Below, in pieces: positions 42,932 through 53,389 of a stretch of DNA of 64,000 nucleotides. The position numbers were made by a program, and so were the translations under genes. The notes beneath the pieces were generated by a model. The model saw only the letters and a list, made by a program, of their open reading frames with translations, ran no database searches and was not told where the DNA came from. The stretch is from Streptomyces sp. NBC_00234 (GTDB lineage Bacteria; Actinomycetota; Actinomycetes; Streptomycetales; Streptomycetaceae): assembly GCF_036195325.1 (NCBI RefSeq), contig NZ_CP108101.1:7316001-7380000 (forward strand). The letters run 5' to 3'. How positions within the stretch are numbered: position 1 is the first letter of the stretch; each line of letters starts with the position of its first letter.

Positions 42932-43112
42932 GGTGAATCCTCCGGGTCCCCGAGGGGCACTTGCGGAACGGTTTCCACAAAGCAGCAGAAATGCACCTCG
43001 ATGCCCGAAAGGCTAGAAGTGGCCCATATCACCCGCGAACGGTGTCCGGCGAATGGGGCAGCTTTGTCCCCCGAGCGGCGCACAGCGGGCGTGTCGCCCG
43101 AGGTCGGGACGG

Positions 43113-43880
43113 CTATCCGCCGGAGGCGTGCGGGAAGAGATCCACGAACGGCGCGGTGGTCGCCGAGATGCCCCGTCCGAAGGGTGAGTCGAAGTCCCAG
43201 ATCAGGAAGAGGAGGAAGGCGATCAGCACGCTGAAGAGGCCAGCGAGCAGCAGCTCACGGAAGGTTCTGCGGATCTGCAGCGTGAAGATCAGCCCCACCG
43301 TGACCATCGCCCCCGTGATCAGGCCGAACCACACCACCCCGGGCATCGTCGCGCCCGCGCTCTGCCCCCGGGAGCCGCGGGCGTCGTCCGCCGCGGCCAC
43401 CTGGTCCACCAGTGGCTGATATGCCTGCCCCTCGTGGTCGGTCTTCGGCTCGTAGTCGGTGACGTCGGCCCGTACGCGGTCCAGCAGCCGGGTGCCCCGG
43501 TCGGTGAGGCTCCCCGTCTCGGTCATGGCCTTCCACTCGTCCTCGACCACATAGGTGACATATGCATTGACATCGGCTCGGATGCGGTCGCGGACCTCGA
43601 CCGGATAGACGGACGACCGGGCGCTCACCTCGTGCAGGGCCTGGGCCTCCAGGCGTACGGACTCCTGGGCCGCGCTCCGCCCCTCCCAGACGCCCGCGAT
43701 GGCGAGGCCGAGCACGATCGCGTACACCACGCCGATCATCATCGTCATGTACTCGATGACGTCCGGAGTCTCGGACGGGTCGTCGTCCTCGCCGATGCGG
43801 CGGTTGTTGAGGACGGCGATGGTGAGCACGACAGCGCAGGCCGAGGCCATGGCAATGGTCAGAACAAGCCATTCCGACAT
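43113..43880 (-). CDS. DUF4239 (bestrophin-like) membrane protein
   Basis: A 255-residue membrane protein with four hydrophobic helices (about 5-22, 44-64, 180-203, 211-233) around a cytosolic or outside helical domain of roughly 110 residues, the DUF4239 layout. Seen: TPDVIEYMTMMIGVVYAIVLG and VWEGRSAAQESVRLEAQAL. Some call the family bestrophin-like; ion conduction is unproven. It is 15 bases from the polyproline protein gene on the same strand, so the two are likely cotranscribed. Confidence 0.88.
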   Translation of the reverse strand: MSEWLVLTIAMASACAVVLTIAVLNNRRIGEDDDPSETPDVIEYMTMMIGVVYAIVLGLAIAGVWEGRSAAQESVRLEAQALHEVSARSSVYPVEVRDRIRADVNAYVTYVVEDEWKAMTETGSLTDRGTRLLDRVRADVTDYEPKTDHEGQAYQPLVDQVAAADDARGSRGQSAGATMPGVVWFGLITGAMVTVGLIFTLQIRRTFRELLLAGLFSVLIAFLLFLIWDFDSPFGRGISATTAPFVDLFPHASGG

Positions 43881-43895
43881 GGGTTTCTCCGTGGA

Positions 43896-44429
43896 TCAGC
43901 GGGACGAGCGTGGCCGCAGGACGGCGACGGCGAATACGGCGGGTGCGGTGATCAGCAGGGTGAGGGAGACCAGGGACGGGCCGCCCTTCGGTGCTTTACG
44001 GGTGGGCTTGCGGTACGTGGGGAGCGCCACGGGCTCGGGCGGAGGAGGCTTCGGGCGTGCGGACGGGGGCGGCGGCGGCGCGGGCTCCGGCTCCGGTTCG
44101 GGGGCCGGAGGCGGTGGTGGTGGAGGTGGTGGAGGGGGCGGTGGAGGCTCCGGGGGCGGCGGAGGCGGGGGAGGAGGCGGTGGCGGGGGAGGGGGAGGCG
44201 GTGGTGGGGGCGGTGGCTCCGGGGGTGGCGGTGGTGGCGGGGCCGGTTCGGAGACCGCCACGCAGTTCCCCTCGCCCGCCACGGCGACCGACGAACTGCC
44301 GTCGCCCTGCCCGATGGAGGCGACGGCGCAGCTGTCACCGGTCGCGGGCACGGGCACGGCGCACAGCCATACGAGTGCGGCGGCTGCCGAGAGCCGCCCG
44401 ATGCGTGATCCGTACACGACCGGGAGCAT
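43896..44429 (-). CDS. polyproline-tract membrane-anchored protein
   Basis: A 177-residue protein: signal-like segment (about 9-32), a short domain with Cys34 and Cys56, then a region of some 75 residues (about 61-135) made almost only of proline with scattered Glu and Ala, a basic stretch (YRKPTRKAPKGG), a helix (about 152-171) and RPRSSR. The tract would form a stiff polyproline-II rod through the wall. ATG 44429 chosen because the upstream 43 codons in frame lack a ribosome site and are not signal-like. Upstream partner of the DUF4239 gene. No family recognised. Confidence 0.75.
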   Translation of the reverse strand: MLPVVYGSRIGRLSAAAALVWLCAVPVPATGDSCAVASIGQGDGSSSVAVAGEGNCVAVSEPAPPPPPPPEPPPPPPPPPPPPPPPPPPPPPPEPPPPPPPPPPPPPPAPEPEPEPAPPPPPSARPKPPPPEPVALPTYRKPTRKAPKGGPSLVSLTLLITAPAVFAVAVLRPRSSR

Positions 44430-44624
44430 GTGCCGGGCCGCACAGGGACACGCCCGCCGGGACGAGGATTCCCCTGATGGTGGGGACCTTGTGCGGTTCA
44501 GGTTTGCGGGGCCCCGGAAATTTTCTCCGCGCCCTTTGAACGCGGAGGGACCGGCCACCCGTACCTAGGGCCATGAGCGACGCGGTCCCGCGTCGTAACC
44601 GGCAGAAGGACAACGGGAGTCGAC

Positions 44625-45578
44625 ATGAATACCTGGCGCAACGCCTCGCTCGTGGTGACGGCGACGGCCCTGCTGGCGCTGACGACGGCGTGCGGTCAGG
44701 AGAAGGGCACCGATGCACCGAACGGGCAGACCGTGGGCAATGCCCTCCCCGCGGAGCAGCCCGCAGACAGTGGATACGGCTCGGACGGAGGCTACGGCTC
44801 GGAAGCCGGAACCGACGCCGCCGCCCCCAAGGCGGCCGGGCAGCTCGCCGTGTGGGACAGCAAGAGTCTGGGCAAGGTCCTGACCGACAGCGCGGGCTTC
44901 ACCCTTTACCGCTTCGACAAGGACACCGCGAGTCCGCCCGCGTCGAATTGCGAGGGGGAGTGCGCGAAGACCTGGCCGGTCGTTCCCGCAGGTAATGCGG
45001 TTGCCGCGCCGGGTACCGATGCCGGTCTGCTCGGAGAGGTCGTACGCGCCGACGGCACCAAGCAACTCACTGTGGCGGGCTGGCCGATGTACCGGTACGC
45101 CCAGGACACCGGGCCGGGCGACGCCAAGGGGCAGGGTGTCGGAGGGACCTGGTTCGCCGCCGCACCCGACGGGAAGAAGGCCGCGGCGAACGCCGGCGGT
45201 GCGGAGCCGGCCGACCTCGCGGGGCTTTCCGTCCGCAAGGATCCGAAACTCGGAGAGATCGTCGTCGACAAGCGCGGTATGACGGTCTACCGGTTCAAGA
45301 AGGACTCCGCCTGGCCGATGAAGTCGGCCTGCACGGGCGACTGTCTGAAGAAGTGGCCCGTAGTCGAACCGGTGGCGAAAAATGATGTGGAGGGCATCAC
45401 CACGAAGGGCTTTGTCACCTTCGACCGGCCCGACGGTATCAAGCAGCAGTCACTCGACTGCTGGCCGATTTACACCTTCTCCGGTGATGCCAACCCCGGG
45501 GACACCAACGGGCAGGGTGTCGGCGGAACATGGTACGCGGTGTCGCCCGACGCCAAACTGGTCGGCGCGCCCAAGTAA
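44625..45578 (+). CDS. lipoprotein with PF03640-type repeats (SCO0930-like)
   Basis: A 317-residue exported lipoprotein (LLALTTAC lipobox, cysteine near residue 23) with four repeats of the lipoprotein_15 type, arranged as two pairs. Each ends with a pattern such as GWPMYRYAQDTGPGD and GQGVGGTWFA, and, in the second pair, CWPIYTFSGDANPGD and GQGVGGTWYA. The repeats are often linked to redox or heme-type proteins in the envelope, but the role is unknown. Divergent from the polyproline protein; followed by a terminator. Confidence 0.9.
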   Translation: MNTWRNASLVVTATALLALTTACGQEKGTDAPNGQTVGNALPAEQPADSGYGSDGGYGSEAGTDAAAPKAAGQLAVWDSKSLGKVLTDSAGFTLYRFDKDTASPPASNCEGECAKTWPVVPAGNAVAAPGTDAGLLGEVVRADGTKQLTVAGWPMYRYAQDTGPGDAKGQGVGGTWFAAAPDGKKAAANAGGAEPADLAGLSVRKDPKLGEIVVDKRGMTVYRFKKDSAWPMKSACTGDCLKKWPVVEPVAKNDVEGITTKGFVTFDRPDGIKQQSLDCWPIYTFSGDANPGDTNGQGVGGTWYAVSPDAKLVGAPK

Positions 45579-45602
45579 GGGGATCCGAGGGCTCGTGCGT
45601 GC

Positions 45603-45640
45603 CGGTCCGTCGCTGAATGTTCACCCGCAGCGACGGACCG
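45603..45640 (+). terminator. terminator of the repeat-lipoprotein gene
   Basis: A perfect 13-bp stem, CGGTCCGTCGCTG with CAGCGACGGACCG, and a 12-base loop; no T-run. Confidence 0.7.
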
Positions 45641-45782
45641 CCGCACATGCCCATGGAGTGTGACCAATAACGGACCGCGAATTTCCGTTTCCGCTCGCTC
45701 TCCTGGCGGTCGATCAGTAGCCTCTGGTCAACACTGACCATGAACATGGCCGGATCGCCGTGGCGACTTGTTGGAGACATCG

Positions 45783-46601
45783 ATGGAGCGTCCCGCCTGG
45801 GCACCGCAAGGCATTGACATTTCGGTGCCGAGCGTGTCCCGCATGTATGACTTCTATCTGGGCGGATCGCACAATTTCGAGGTGGACCGGGAAGCTGCCC
45901 GTAAGGCCATGGAGTTCATGCCGGGCCTTCCCAAGATCATGCAGGCGAATCGCGCCTTTATGCGCCGGGCGGTGCACTACGCCGCAACTGAGGGCATCAG
46001 TCAGTTCCTGGACATCGGTTCCGGCATTCCGACCTTCGGCAATGTTCATGAAGTCGCCCAGGCCGCCGACTCCGGCGCCAGGGTGGCGTACGTCGATCAC
46101 GACCCGGTAGCCGTCGCGCACAGCCAGGCGGTGCTGGAAGGCGTCGGCAACGCGGTGATCGCCGCCGCCGATCTGCGCAGCCCTCAGGAGATCCTGAAGA
46201 ACCCCGAGGTCTCCGGTCTCCTCGACTTCGACCGGCCGGTGGCGCTGCTCCTCGTCGCGGTCCTGCACTTCATCGAGGACACCGACGATCCGTACACCGC
46301 CGTCGCCGAACTGAGCGAGGCACTCGCCCCCGGCAGCCTGATCGTCATCACCCACGCCTCGTACGAGGGGATTCCGCTCAGTCAGGAGGAGGCGGGGGGC
46401 ACCGTCGATGTCTACCGCAACATCCGCAACCCGCTCGTCATGCGGTCGCGCGCCCAGGTGAGCCGGTTCTTCGAGGGATACGAGATGGTCGACCCCGGCC
46501 TCGTCTCGATGCCCAACTGGCGTCCGGAAGCCCCCGTGGTGGAGGGTCAGGAAGATCCATTCGCCTTCTCGGGCTTCGCAGGGGTAGGACGCAAGGCGTG
46601 A
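45783..46601 (+). CDS. DUF574-type SAM-dependent methyltransferase
   Basis: A 272-residue soluble methyltransferase-fold protein of the actinobacterial Methyltransf_19 family. Seen: VSRMYDFYLGGSHNF and QANRAFMRRAVHYAA near the start, the SAM loop FLDIGSGIPTFGNVHE, VAYVDHDPVAVAHS and ALLLVAVLHFIED. Streptomyces have many such proteins, mostly of unknown target. ATG 45783 follows TTGGAG. The stop overlaps the GTG of the GGDEF-EAL gene by 4 bases, so it is made together with a cyclic-di-GMP enzyme. Confidence 0.9.
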   Translation: MERPAWAPQGIDISVPSVSRMYDFYLGGSHNFEVDREAARKAMEFMPGLPKIMQANRAFMRRAVHYAATEGISQFLDIGSGIPTFGNVHEVAQAADSGARVAYVDHDPVAVAHSQAVLEGVGNAVIAAADLRSPQEILKNPEVSGLLDFDRPVALLLVAVLHFIEDTDDPYTAVAELSEALAPGSLIVITHASYEGIPLSQEEAGGTVDVYRNIRNPLVMRSRAQVSRFFEGYEMVDPGLVSMPNWRPEAPVVEGQEDPFAFSGFAGVGRKA

Positions 46602-48772
46602 GTATTCCCGCCCAGGCGTCCGGTGCCCCGGACGCGGAACCGGACGGTCCCGAGGGCCGGCTCCGGAGATTCGCCACGATCTGGAGCCGGGCGATCTTTC
46701 CGTCCACGGCCACCTCCATGACGCGCCAGGAGTTCGAACAGCATCTGCTGCCGCTCGCACGTGAGTTGAGCGAGATCCTGCACGCACGGCCCTTCGACCC
46801 GGCGCCCGCGCACGGGGTCGGGGGCGCGCTCGTCGCCGCGCACTGCACGGACCCGGACGCGCTCAGCTCGACGCTCGGCGTCATCGACTCGTACCTGGTG
46901 CTCTACTGCGGAAGCAACGGCCCGGTGGAGCTCTCGACCGAGGACAGCCGGGCCCGCTGCGCGCGGATGCAGCACGCGTTCGCCGGCGGATTCACGCGGG
47001 CGCTGCGCGAGCGGACCCTCGCCGAGCAGGAGGCCATCGCCCGCTCGGCGCTCGTCGCGCGCTCGCACGCCGAACACGTCCTGCACGCCACCGAGGCGCG
47101 GTTCCGTGCCGTCTTCAGCGACGCGGCGATCGGCATCGGCATCGCGGATCTCGAAGGCAACATACTGGAGGTCAACGACACCCTCACCCGGATGTTCGGC
47201 GGCCTCGAACACCACGTCCGCAGTCACAAGGTGAACGAGTGGGTCCACCCCGAGGACTCACCGCAGGTGTGGAAGTACTACAACGAGCTGGTACGCGGCG
47301 AACGCGAGCACTACCGCGTCGAGAAGCCCTACTACCGCAACGACGGCACCGTCCTGTGGACCAACCTCACGGTGTCGCTGCTGCGGGACTCCGAGGGCAA
47401 GCCCGAATACCAGCTCGCGCTGATGGAGGACACCACCGAGCGCCGGCTGCTCAACCTCCGGCTGCGTTACGAGGCCACCCACGACGCGCTCACCGGGCTG
47501 CCCAACCGGACCCTGTTCTTCGAGCGGCTGGAGAAGGCGCTCGCGGCGAAGGGCGGAACCCGTTTCGGGCTCTGCTACCTCGACCTCGACGGCTTCAAGG
47601 CGATCAACGACAGTCTGGGCCACGCGGCGGGGGACCGGCTGCTGGTCGAGGTCGCGGACCGGCTGCAGAGCTGTGCCACCGCACCGGGCGAGATGGTGGC
47701 CCGGCTCGGCGGCGACGAGTTCGTGGCCCTGACGACCGGACCGAGCACGGAGGACGAGGTCGACGAGCTGGCCTGCCGGATTCTCGGGGTGCTCGCCACG
47801 CCGATCCGGCTCGACGGCCGCGAGCTGACGGTGCGCGGGTCCATCGGCGTGGTCGAGGGCCCGGCCGGTGAGCGCACCGCGGCCGAGGTGCTGCGCAGCG
47901 CCGACATCACGATGTACCGGGCCAAGTCGGCGGGCGGCAACCGTTTCGAACTCGCGGACGAGGAGGCCGACGCCCGTGCCATCACCCGGCACGGGCTGAC
48001 CACGGCGCTGCCCGCGGCGCTGGACCGGGGCGAGTTCTTCATCGAGTACCAGCCCCTGGTGCACCTCGGTGACGGCAGCGTGCACGGTGCGGAGGCGCTG
48101 GTGCGCTGGTGCCATCCGCAGCACGGTGTGCTCGGTCCCGACCGCTTCATCCCGCTCGCCGAACACACCGGTCTCATCGTGCCGTTGGGGCGGTGGGTGC
48201 TGGAGGAGTCGGTGCGGCAGGCCAACTTCTGGCAGGAGCGGCACAGTGACGGCGGCCCGCTGAGGATCAACGTCAACCTCTCGCCGACCCAGTTGCACCA
48301 TCCGCGGCTGGTCGCCGAGACGGTCGACGTACTGGAGCGTTCCGGTCTGGAGCCGGGGGCGCTCTGCCTGGAGGTCACCGAGTCCGCGCTGATCGGTGCC
48401 GACGACGATCTGCTCAAGCCCCTGCGGCAGCTGGCGGAGATGGGTGTCGACATAGCGCTCGACGACTTCGGCACCGGTTACTCGAACCTGGCGAATCTCC
48501 GGCGGCTGCCGGTGAGTGTGCTCAAGCTGGACCGTTCGTTCACCCAGGGGATGCAGCAGCATCCGGCGGACCCGGTCGACCTGAAGATCGTCGAGGGGAT
48601 CGTCTCGCTCGCCCACAGCCTGGATCTGGCCGTGACGGTGGAGGGCGTGGAGACCGGCGCCCAGGCCGAGCAGCTCCGGCAGCTGGGCTGCGACACGGCC
48701 CAGGGCTGGTACTACGCACGTCCGGGCGCACCGGACCGTATCCACTCACTGCTCCTGGCCGACGCGGTGTGA
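46598..48772 (+). CDS. PAS-GGDEF-EAL cyclic-di-GMP enzyme
   Basis: A 724-residue protein: an N-terminal helical domain (about 15-160) that I do not recognise, PAS domain (about 165-290, YRNDGTVLWTNLTVS), GGDEF domain (about 295-455, ARLGGDEFVAL, intact) and EAL domain (about 465-715, HGAEALVRW, VTESALIG and ALDDFGTGYSN present). Both the synthesis (GGDEF) and breakdown (EAL) motifs are complete, so either or both activities are possible. Cyclic-di-GMP controls development in Streptomyces through BldD. No membrane helix. GTG start overlaps the upstream methyltransferase. Ends at a very long hairpin. Confidence 0.93.
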   Translation: MSIPAQASGAPDAEPDGPEGRLRRFATIWSRAIFPSTATSMTRQEFEQHLLPLARELSEILHARPFDPAPAHGVGGALVAAHCTDPDALSSTLGVIDSYLVLYCGSNGPVELSTEDSRARCARMQHAFAGGFTRALRERTLAEQEAIARSALVARSHAEHVLHATEARFRAVFSDAAIGIGIADLEGNILEVNDTLTRMFGGLEHHVRSHKVNEWVHPEDSPQVWKYYNELVRGEREHYRVEKPYYRNDGTVLWTNLTVSLLRDSEGKPEYQLALMEDTTERRLLNLRLRYEATHDALTGLPNRTLFFERLEKALAAKGGTRFGLCYLDLDGFKAINDSLGHAAGDRLLVEVADRLQSCATAPGEMVARLGGDEFVALTTGPSTEDEVDELACRILGVLATPIRLDGRELTVRGSIGVVEGPAGERTAAEVLRSADITMYRAKSAGGNRFELADEEADARAITRHGLTTALPAALDRGEFFIEYQPLVHLGDGSVHGAEALVRWCHPQHGVLGPDRFIPLAEHTGLIVPLGRWVLEESVRQANFWQERHSDGGPLRINVNLSPTQLHHPRLVAETVDVLERSGLEPGALCLEVTESALIGADDDLLKPLRQLAEMGVDIALDDFGTGYSNLANLRRLPVSVLKLDRSFTQGMQQHPADPVDLKIVEGIVSLAHSLDLAVTVEGVETGAQAEQLRQLGCDTAQGWYYARPGAPDRIHSLLLADAV

Positions 48773-48796
48773 GGACGCGGGAAGGCGCTCCCGATC

Positions 48797-48849
48797 GCCG
48801 GTCCGGCCCGGCTTCTCCCCTGTAGGGGACGAAGCCGGGCCGGACCGGC
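48797..48849. terminator. very long bidirectional hairpin terminator
   Basis: A perfect 19-bp stem, GCCGGTCCGGCCCGGCTTC with GAAGCCGGGCCGGACCGGC, topped by an inner TCCCC-tgta-GGGGA. It lies between the convergent GGDEF-EAL gene and LysR gene. Confidence 0.85.
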
Positions 48850-48892
48850 GCGGACGCCCCGCCGGGCCCGTCCGGCGACGGAGGACGAGCGG

Positions 48893-49792
48893 TCAGGTCC
48901 GCTCCGGCCCATGGGCGGCCAGCAACACCTTCTGCAGCTCCCGCGCCGCCCGCGGCGGCGCGACGTCACTGCGGTGCGCCAGCGCGATCGTCCGCCGCAG
49001 ACCGGGCGAGGCGAGCGGCGTGGTCCGCAGATCGTGTCCGGCCCGGTTCGCGACCATGCTCGGCACCACCGCCACGCCGAGCCCCGCCCGTACGAAGCCG
49101 AGCACCGCGTCCATCTCGCCGCCCTCCACCGTGAACGACGGCTCGAAGCCTTCGGCGCGACAGGCCGCGACGGTCAGCTCCCGCAGGTCGTAGCCGTGCC
49201 GGAACATGACGAGGGGCGCGCCCTGGAGATCGGCGATCCGTACGCGGCCCTTCCGGCCGGGCGCGGGCTCCGCCGCCGACGACACCACGACCAGGTCCTC
49301 GTGCAGCAGCTCCACCGTGGTCAGCGCGGGCGACGCGGCCGGCAGGGGGAGTACGACGAGCGCGAGATCCAGCGCCCCACGGGCCAGCTGCCGTACGAGG
49401 TCGTGCGAACCGCCCTCCTCCAGCAGGAGCCGAATCCCGGGGTGCAGATCGTGGAAGGCGCGCAGGACATCGGGCAGCAGGCCCGTACAGAGGCTGGGCG
49501 TCGCACCGAGCCTGATGCGGCCCCGGCGCAGCTGGACCAGCTCCTGCACCTCGTGCCGTGCGGTATCGGCGTCGGCCAGAATCCGCCGGGCCAGCGGCAG
49601 CAGGGCCTCGCCCGCGTCGGTCAGGGCGATGTTGCCCCGGGCCCGGCTGAACAGCTCGGCGCCCAGTTCGCTCTCCAGCGCCTTGATCTGCTGGGAGAGC
49701 GAGGGCTGGGAGACGTGCACCTCCTCGGCGGCGCGGGTGAAGTGCCGGGTCTCGGCCACGGCGACGAAGTAGGCGAGCTGCTGGAACTGCAT
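48893..49792 (-). CDS. LysR-family regulator of the succinate dehydrogenase operon
   Basis: A 299-residue regulator with a winged helix-turn-helix (about 1-60, AAEEVHVSQPSLSQQIKALE) and a periplasmic-binding-like ligand domain. ATG 49792 is preferred over the in-frame GTG 21 bases upstream. It is divergent from sdhC; the 96-base shared gap has an inverted repeat suited to LysR binding. LysR proteins typically control the divergent neighbour, so it probably senses a metabolite, perhaps a C4 acid, and controls sdhCAB. Confidence 0.9.
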   Translation of the reverse strand: MQFQQLAYFVAVAETRHFTRAAEEVHVSQPSLSQQIKALESELGAELFSRARGNIALTDAGEALLPLARRILADADTARHEVQELVQLRRGRIRLGATPSLCTGLLPDVLRAFHDLHPGIRLLLEEGGSHDLVRQLARGALDLALVVLPLPAASPALTTVELLHEDLVVVSSAAEPAPGRKGRVRIADLQGAPLVMFRHGYDLRELTVAACRAEGFEPSFTVEGGEMDAVLGFVRAGLGVAVVPSMVANRAGHDLRTTPLASPGLRRTIALAHRSDVAPPRAARELQKVLLAAHGPERT

Positions 49793-49801
49793 GAGTCGAC
49801 G

Positions 49802-49829
49802 ATAGCCTCCCACGATAGGGTCAGGCTAT
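49802..49829. promoter_or_regulatory. probable LysR binding site
   Basis: ATAGCCT (49802-49808) and AGGCTAT (49823-49829) flank 14 bases, immediately upstream of the LysR start in the divergent gap with sdhC. Confidence 0.5.
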
Positions 49830-49888
49830 GGATATGAGCCATTCCATGTCTTGGACTGATGGGGCATCTCGGCCCTAGCGTCGTGTCC

Positions 49889-50596
49889 ATGGCATTGGCA
49901 ACACGGACGGACCGGCGGCCGTCCATGACGCGCACGCTCTGGGACTCCACCGTCGGCAAGAAAACGATCATGGCCGTGAGTGGTCTGGTCATGCTCCTGT
50001 ACCTGGGCGTCCACATGATCGGCAACCTGAAGATCTTCTTCGGGGCCGGGGAGTTCAACCAGTACGCCCACTGGCTGCGCACCATGGGCGAGCCCTTCCT
50101 CCACTACGAGTGGGCGCTGTGGCTCGTCCGGGTCGTGCTGGTCGCCGCCGTGGTCCTGCACGCGGTGTCCGCGTACCAGCTGAGCCGTCGCGACATCAGG
50201 GCACGCCCCAGCAAGTACGTCCACAAGAAGCCGCGCGCGAGCTACGCCACGCGCACCATGCGCTGGGGCGGCATCATCCTCGCCCTGTTCATCGTCTGGC
50301 ACATCCTCGACCTGACCACCGGCACGGTGCACCCGGGCGGGTTCCAGTCCGGACGCCCGTACCAGAACGTCGTCGACACGTTCTCGACCTGGTACGGCAA
50401 CACCGTCTACATCGTCGCGATGCTCGCCCTCGGCCTGCATGTCCGGCACGGGTTCTGGAGCGCCGCGCAAACCCTCGGCGTGGGCAGCGCGACCCGCGAC
50501 CGCATCCTCAAGGCGACCGCCAACGCCCTCGCGCTGGTGCTGACGGCGGGCTTCGTCGCCGTGCCCGTCGCCGTCATGACCGGAGTGGTGAGCTGA
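49889..50596 (+). CDS. sdhC: succinate dehydrogenase cytochrome b558-type membrane subunit
   Basis: A 235-residue membrane protein with five helices, the single-subunit b558 type of anchor found in class B succinate dehydrogenase and fumarate reductase. Histidines suited for two hemes lie in VHMIGNLKIF, LHYEWAL, VLHAVSAY, VWHILD and GLHVRHGFW. It anchors SdhAB and passes electrons between quinone and the iron-sulfur subunit. ATG 49889. SdhA starts one base after its stop. Confidence 0.92.
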   Translation: MALATRTDRRPSMTRTLWDSTVGKKTIMAVSGLVMLLYLGVHMIGNLKIFFGAGEFNQYAHWLRTMGEPFLHYEWALWLVRVVLVAAVVLHAVSAYQLSRRDIRARPSKYVHKKPRASYATRTMRWGGIILALFIVWHILDLTTGTVHPGGFQSGRPYQNVVDTFSTWYGNTVYIVAMLALGLHVRHGFWSAAQTLGVGSATRDRILKATANALALVLTAGFVAVPVAVMTGVVS

Positions 50597-50597
50597 C

Positions 50598-52543
<1,946 letters not shown>

Positions 52544-52547
<4 letters not shown>

Positions 52548-53290
52548 AGCTCACCCTGCGCGTCTGGCGCCAACAGAACGCCGAAGCGCCCGGAGCCATG
52601 GCCACCTACGAAGTCGACGGCATCTCCCCGGACATGTCGTTCCTGGAGATGCTCGACACCCTCAACGAGGAACTCATCCTCGACGGGGACGAGCCCGTCG
52701 CCTTCGACCACGACTGCCGCGAAGGCATCTGCGGCGCCTGCAGCCTCGTCATCAACGGCGATGCCCACGGCCCGGAACGCACCACCACCTGCCAGCTCCA
52801 CATGCGGTCCTTCCGGGACGGCCAGACGATCGACGTCGAACCATGGCGGGCCTCCGCCTTCCCGGTCGTCAAGGACCTGGTCGTGGACCGCTCGGCCTTC
52901 GACCGGATCATCCAGTCCGGCGGCTACATCTCCGCCCCGACCGGCACCGCACCCGACGCGCACGCCACGCCCGTGCCCAAGCCGGACGCCGACTTCGCGT
53001 TCGAGCACGCCGAGTGCATCGGCTGCGGCGCCTGCGTGGCGGCCTGCCCCAACGGCTCGGCGATGCTCTTCACCTCGGCGAAGATCAACCACCTCAACGT
53101 GCTGCCCCAGGGCGCACCGGAGCGCGAGACCCGCGTCCTCGACATGGTCGCGACCATGGACGAGGAGGGCTTCGGCGGCTGCACCCTGACCGGAGAGTGC
53201 GCCACCGCCTGCCCCAAGGGCATCCCGCTGCCGTCGATCGCCGCCATGAACAAGGAGTGGCTCAGGGCGACCCGCAAGGTCCGCCGCTAG
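52544..53290 (+). CDS. sdhB: succinate dehydrogenase iron-sulfur subunit
   Basis: A 248-residue subunit with the three iron-sulfur sites of the family: the [2Fe-2S] site HDCREGICGACSL, the [4Fe-4S] site CIGCGACVAACPNG and the [3Fe-4S]/quinone-side site CTLTGECATACPKG. It carries electrons from SdhA to SdhC. The start overlaps the sdhA stop. It ends the operon; a repeat-rich gap follows before the convergent UvrA-like gene. Confidence 0.94.
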
Positions 53291-53298
53291 GGCCTGCC

Positions 53299-53348
53299 GT
53301 TTGGATCATGCCGGGCTCGGGGGCTCTGTGATCCGGCCTGATCCAAAC
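53299..53348 (+). terminator. inverted repeat after sdhB, probable terminator
   Basis: GTTTGGATCA (53299-53308) and TGATCCAAAC (53339-53348) are perfect 10-bp arms 30 bases apart. Unlike other stems here this one is AT-balanced. Confidence 0.6.
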
Positions 53349-53389
53349 GAAAGACCCTAGGTCCTCTCGCCCGGATCATGCCGGGCTCG
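53303..53389. repeat. 17-bp direct repeat and dispersed repeat copy 2 between sdhB and the UvrA-like gene
   Basis: GGATCATGCCGGGCTCG occurs at 53303-53319 and 53373-53389. The second copy reaches into the end of the UvrA-like gene. Between them CCCTAGGTCCTCTCGCCC (53355-53372) matches 17 of 18 bases of 19134-19151. The region looks like a small intergenic repeat element. Confidence 0.6.

Noticed and set aside
44070..44250. Poly-glycine protein on the plus strand opposite the polyproline gene.
   Set aside because: The minus-strand frame has a signal peptide, a C-terminal helix and cotranscribed neighbour; the plus frame has none.
53299..53389. Attachment site or insertion-sequence ends near sdhB.
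   Set aside because: The repeats are short and close together, with no integrase, transposase or tRNA nearby.
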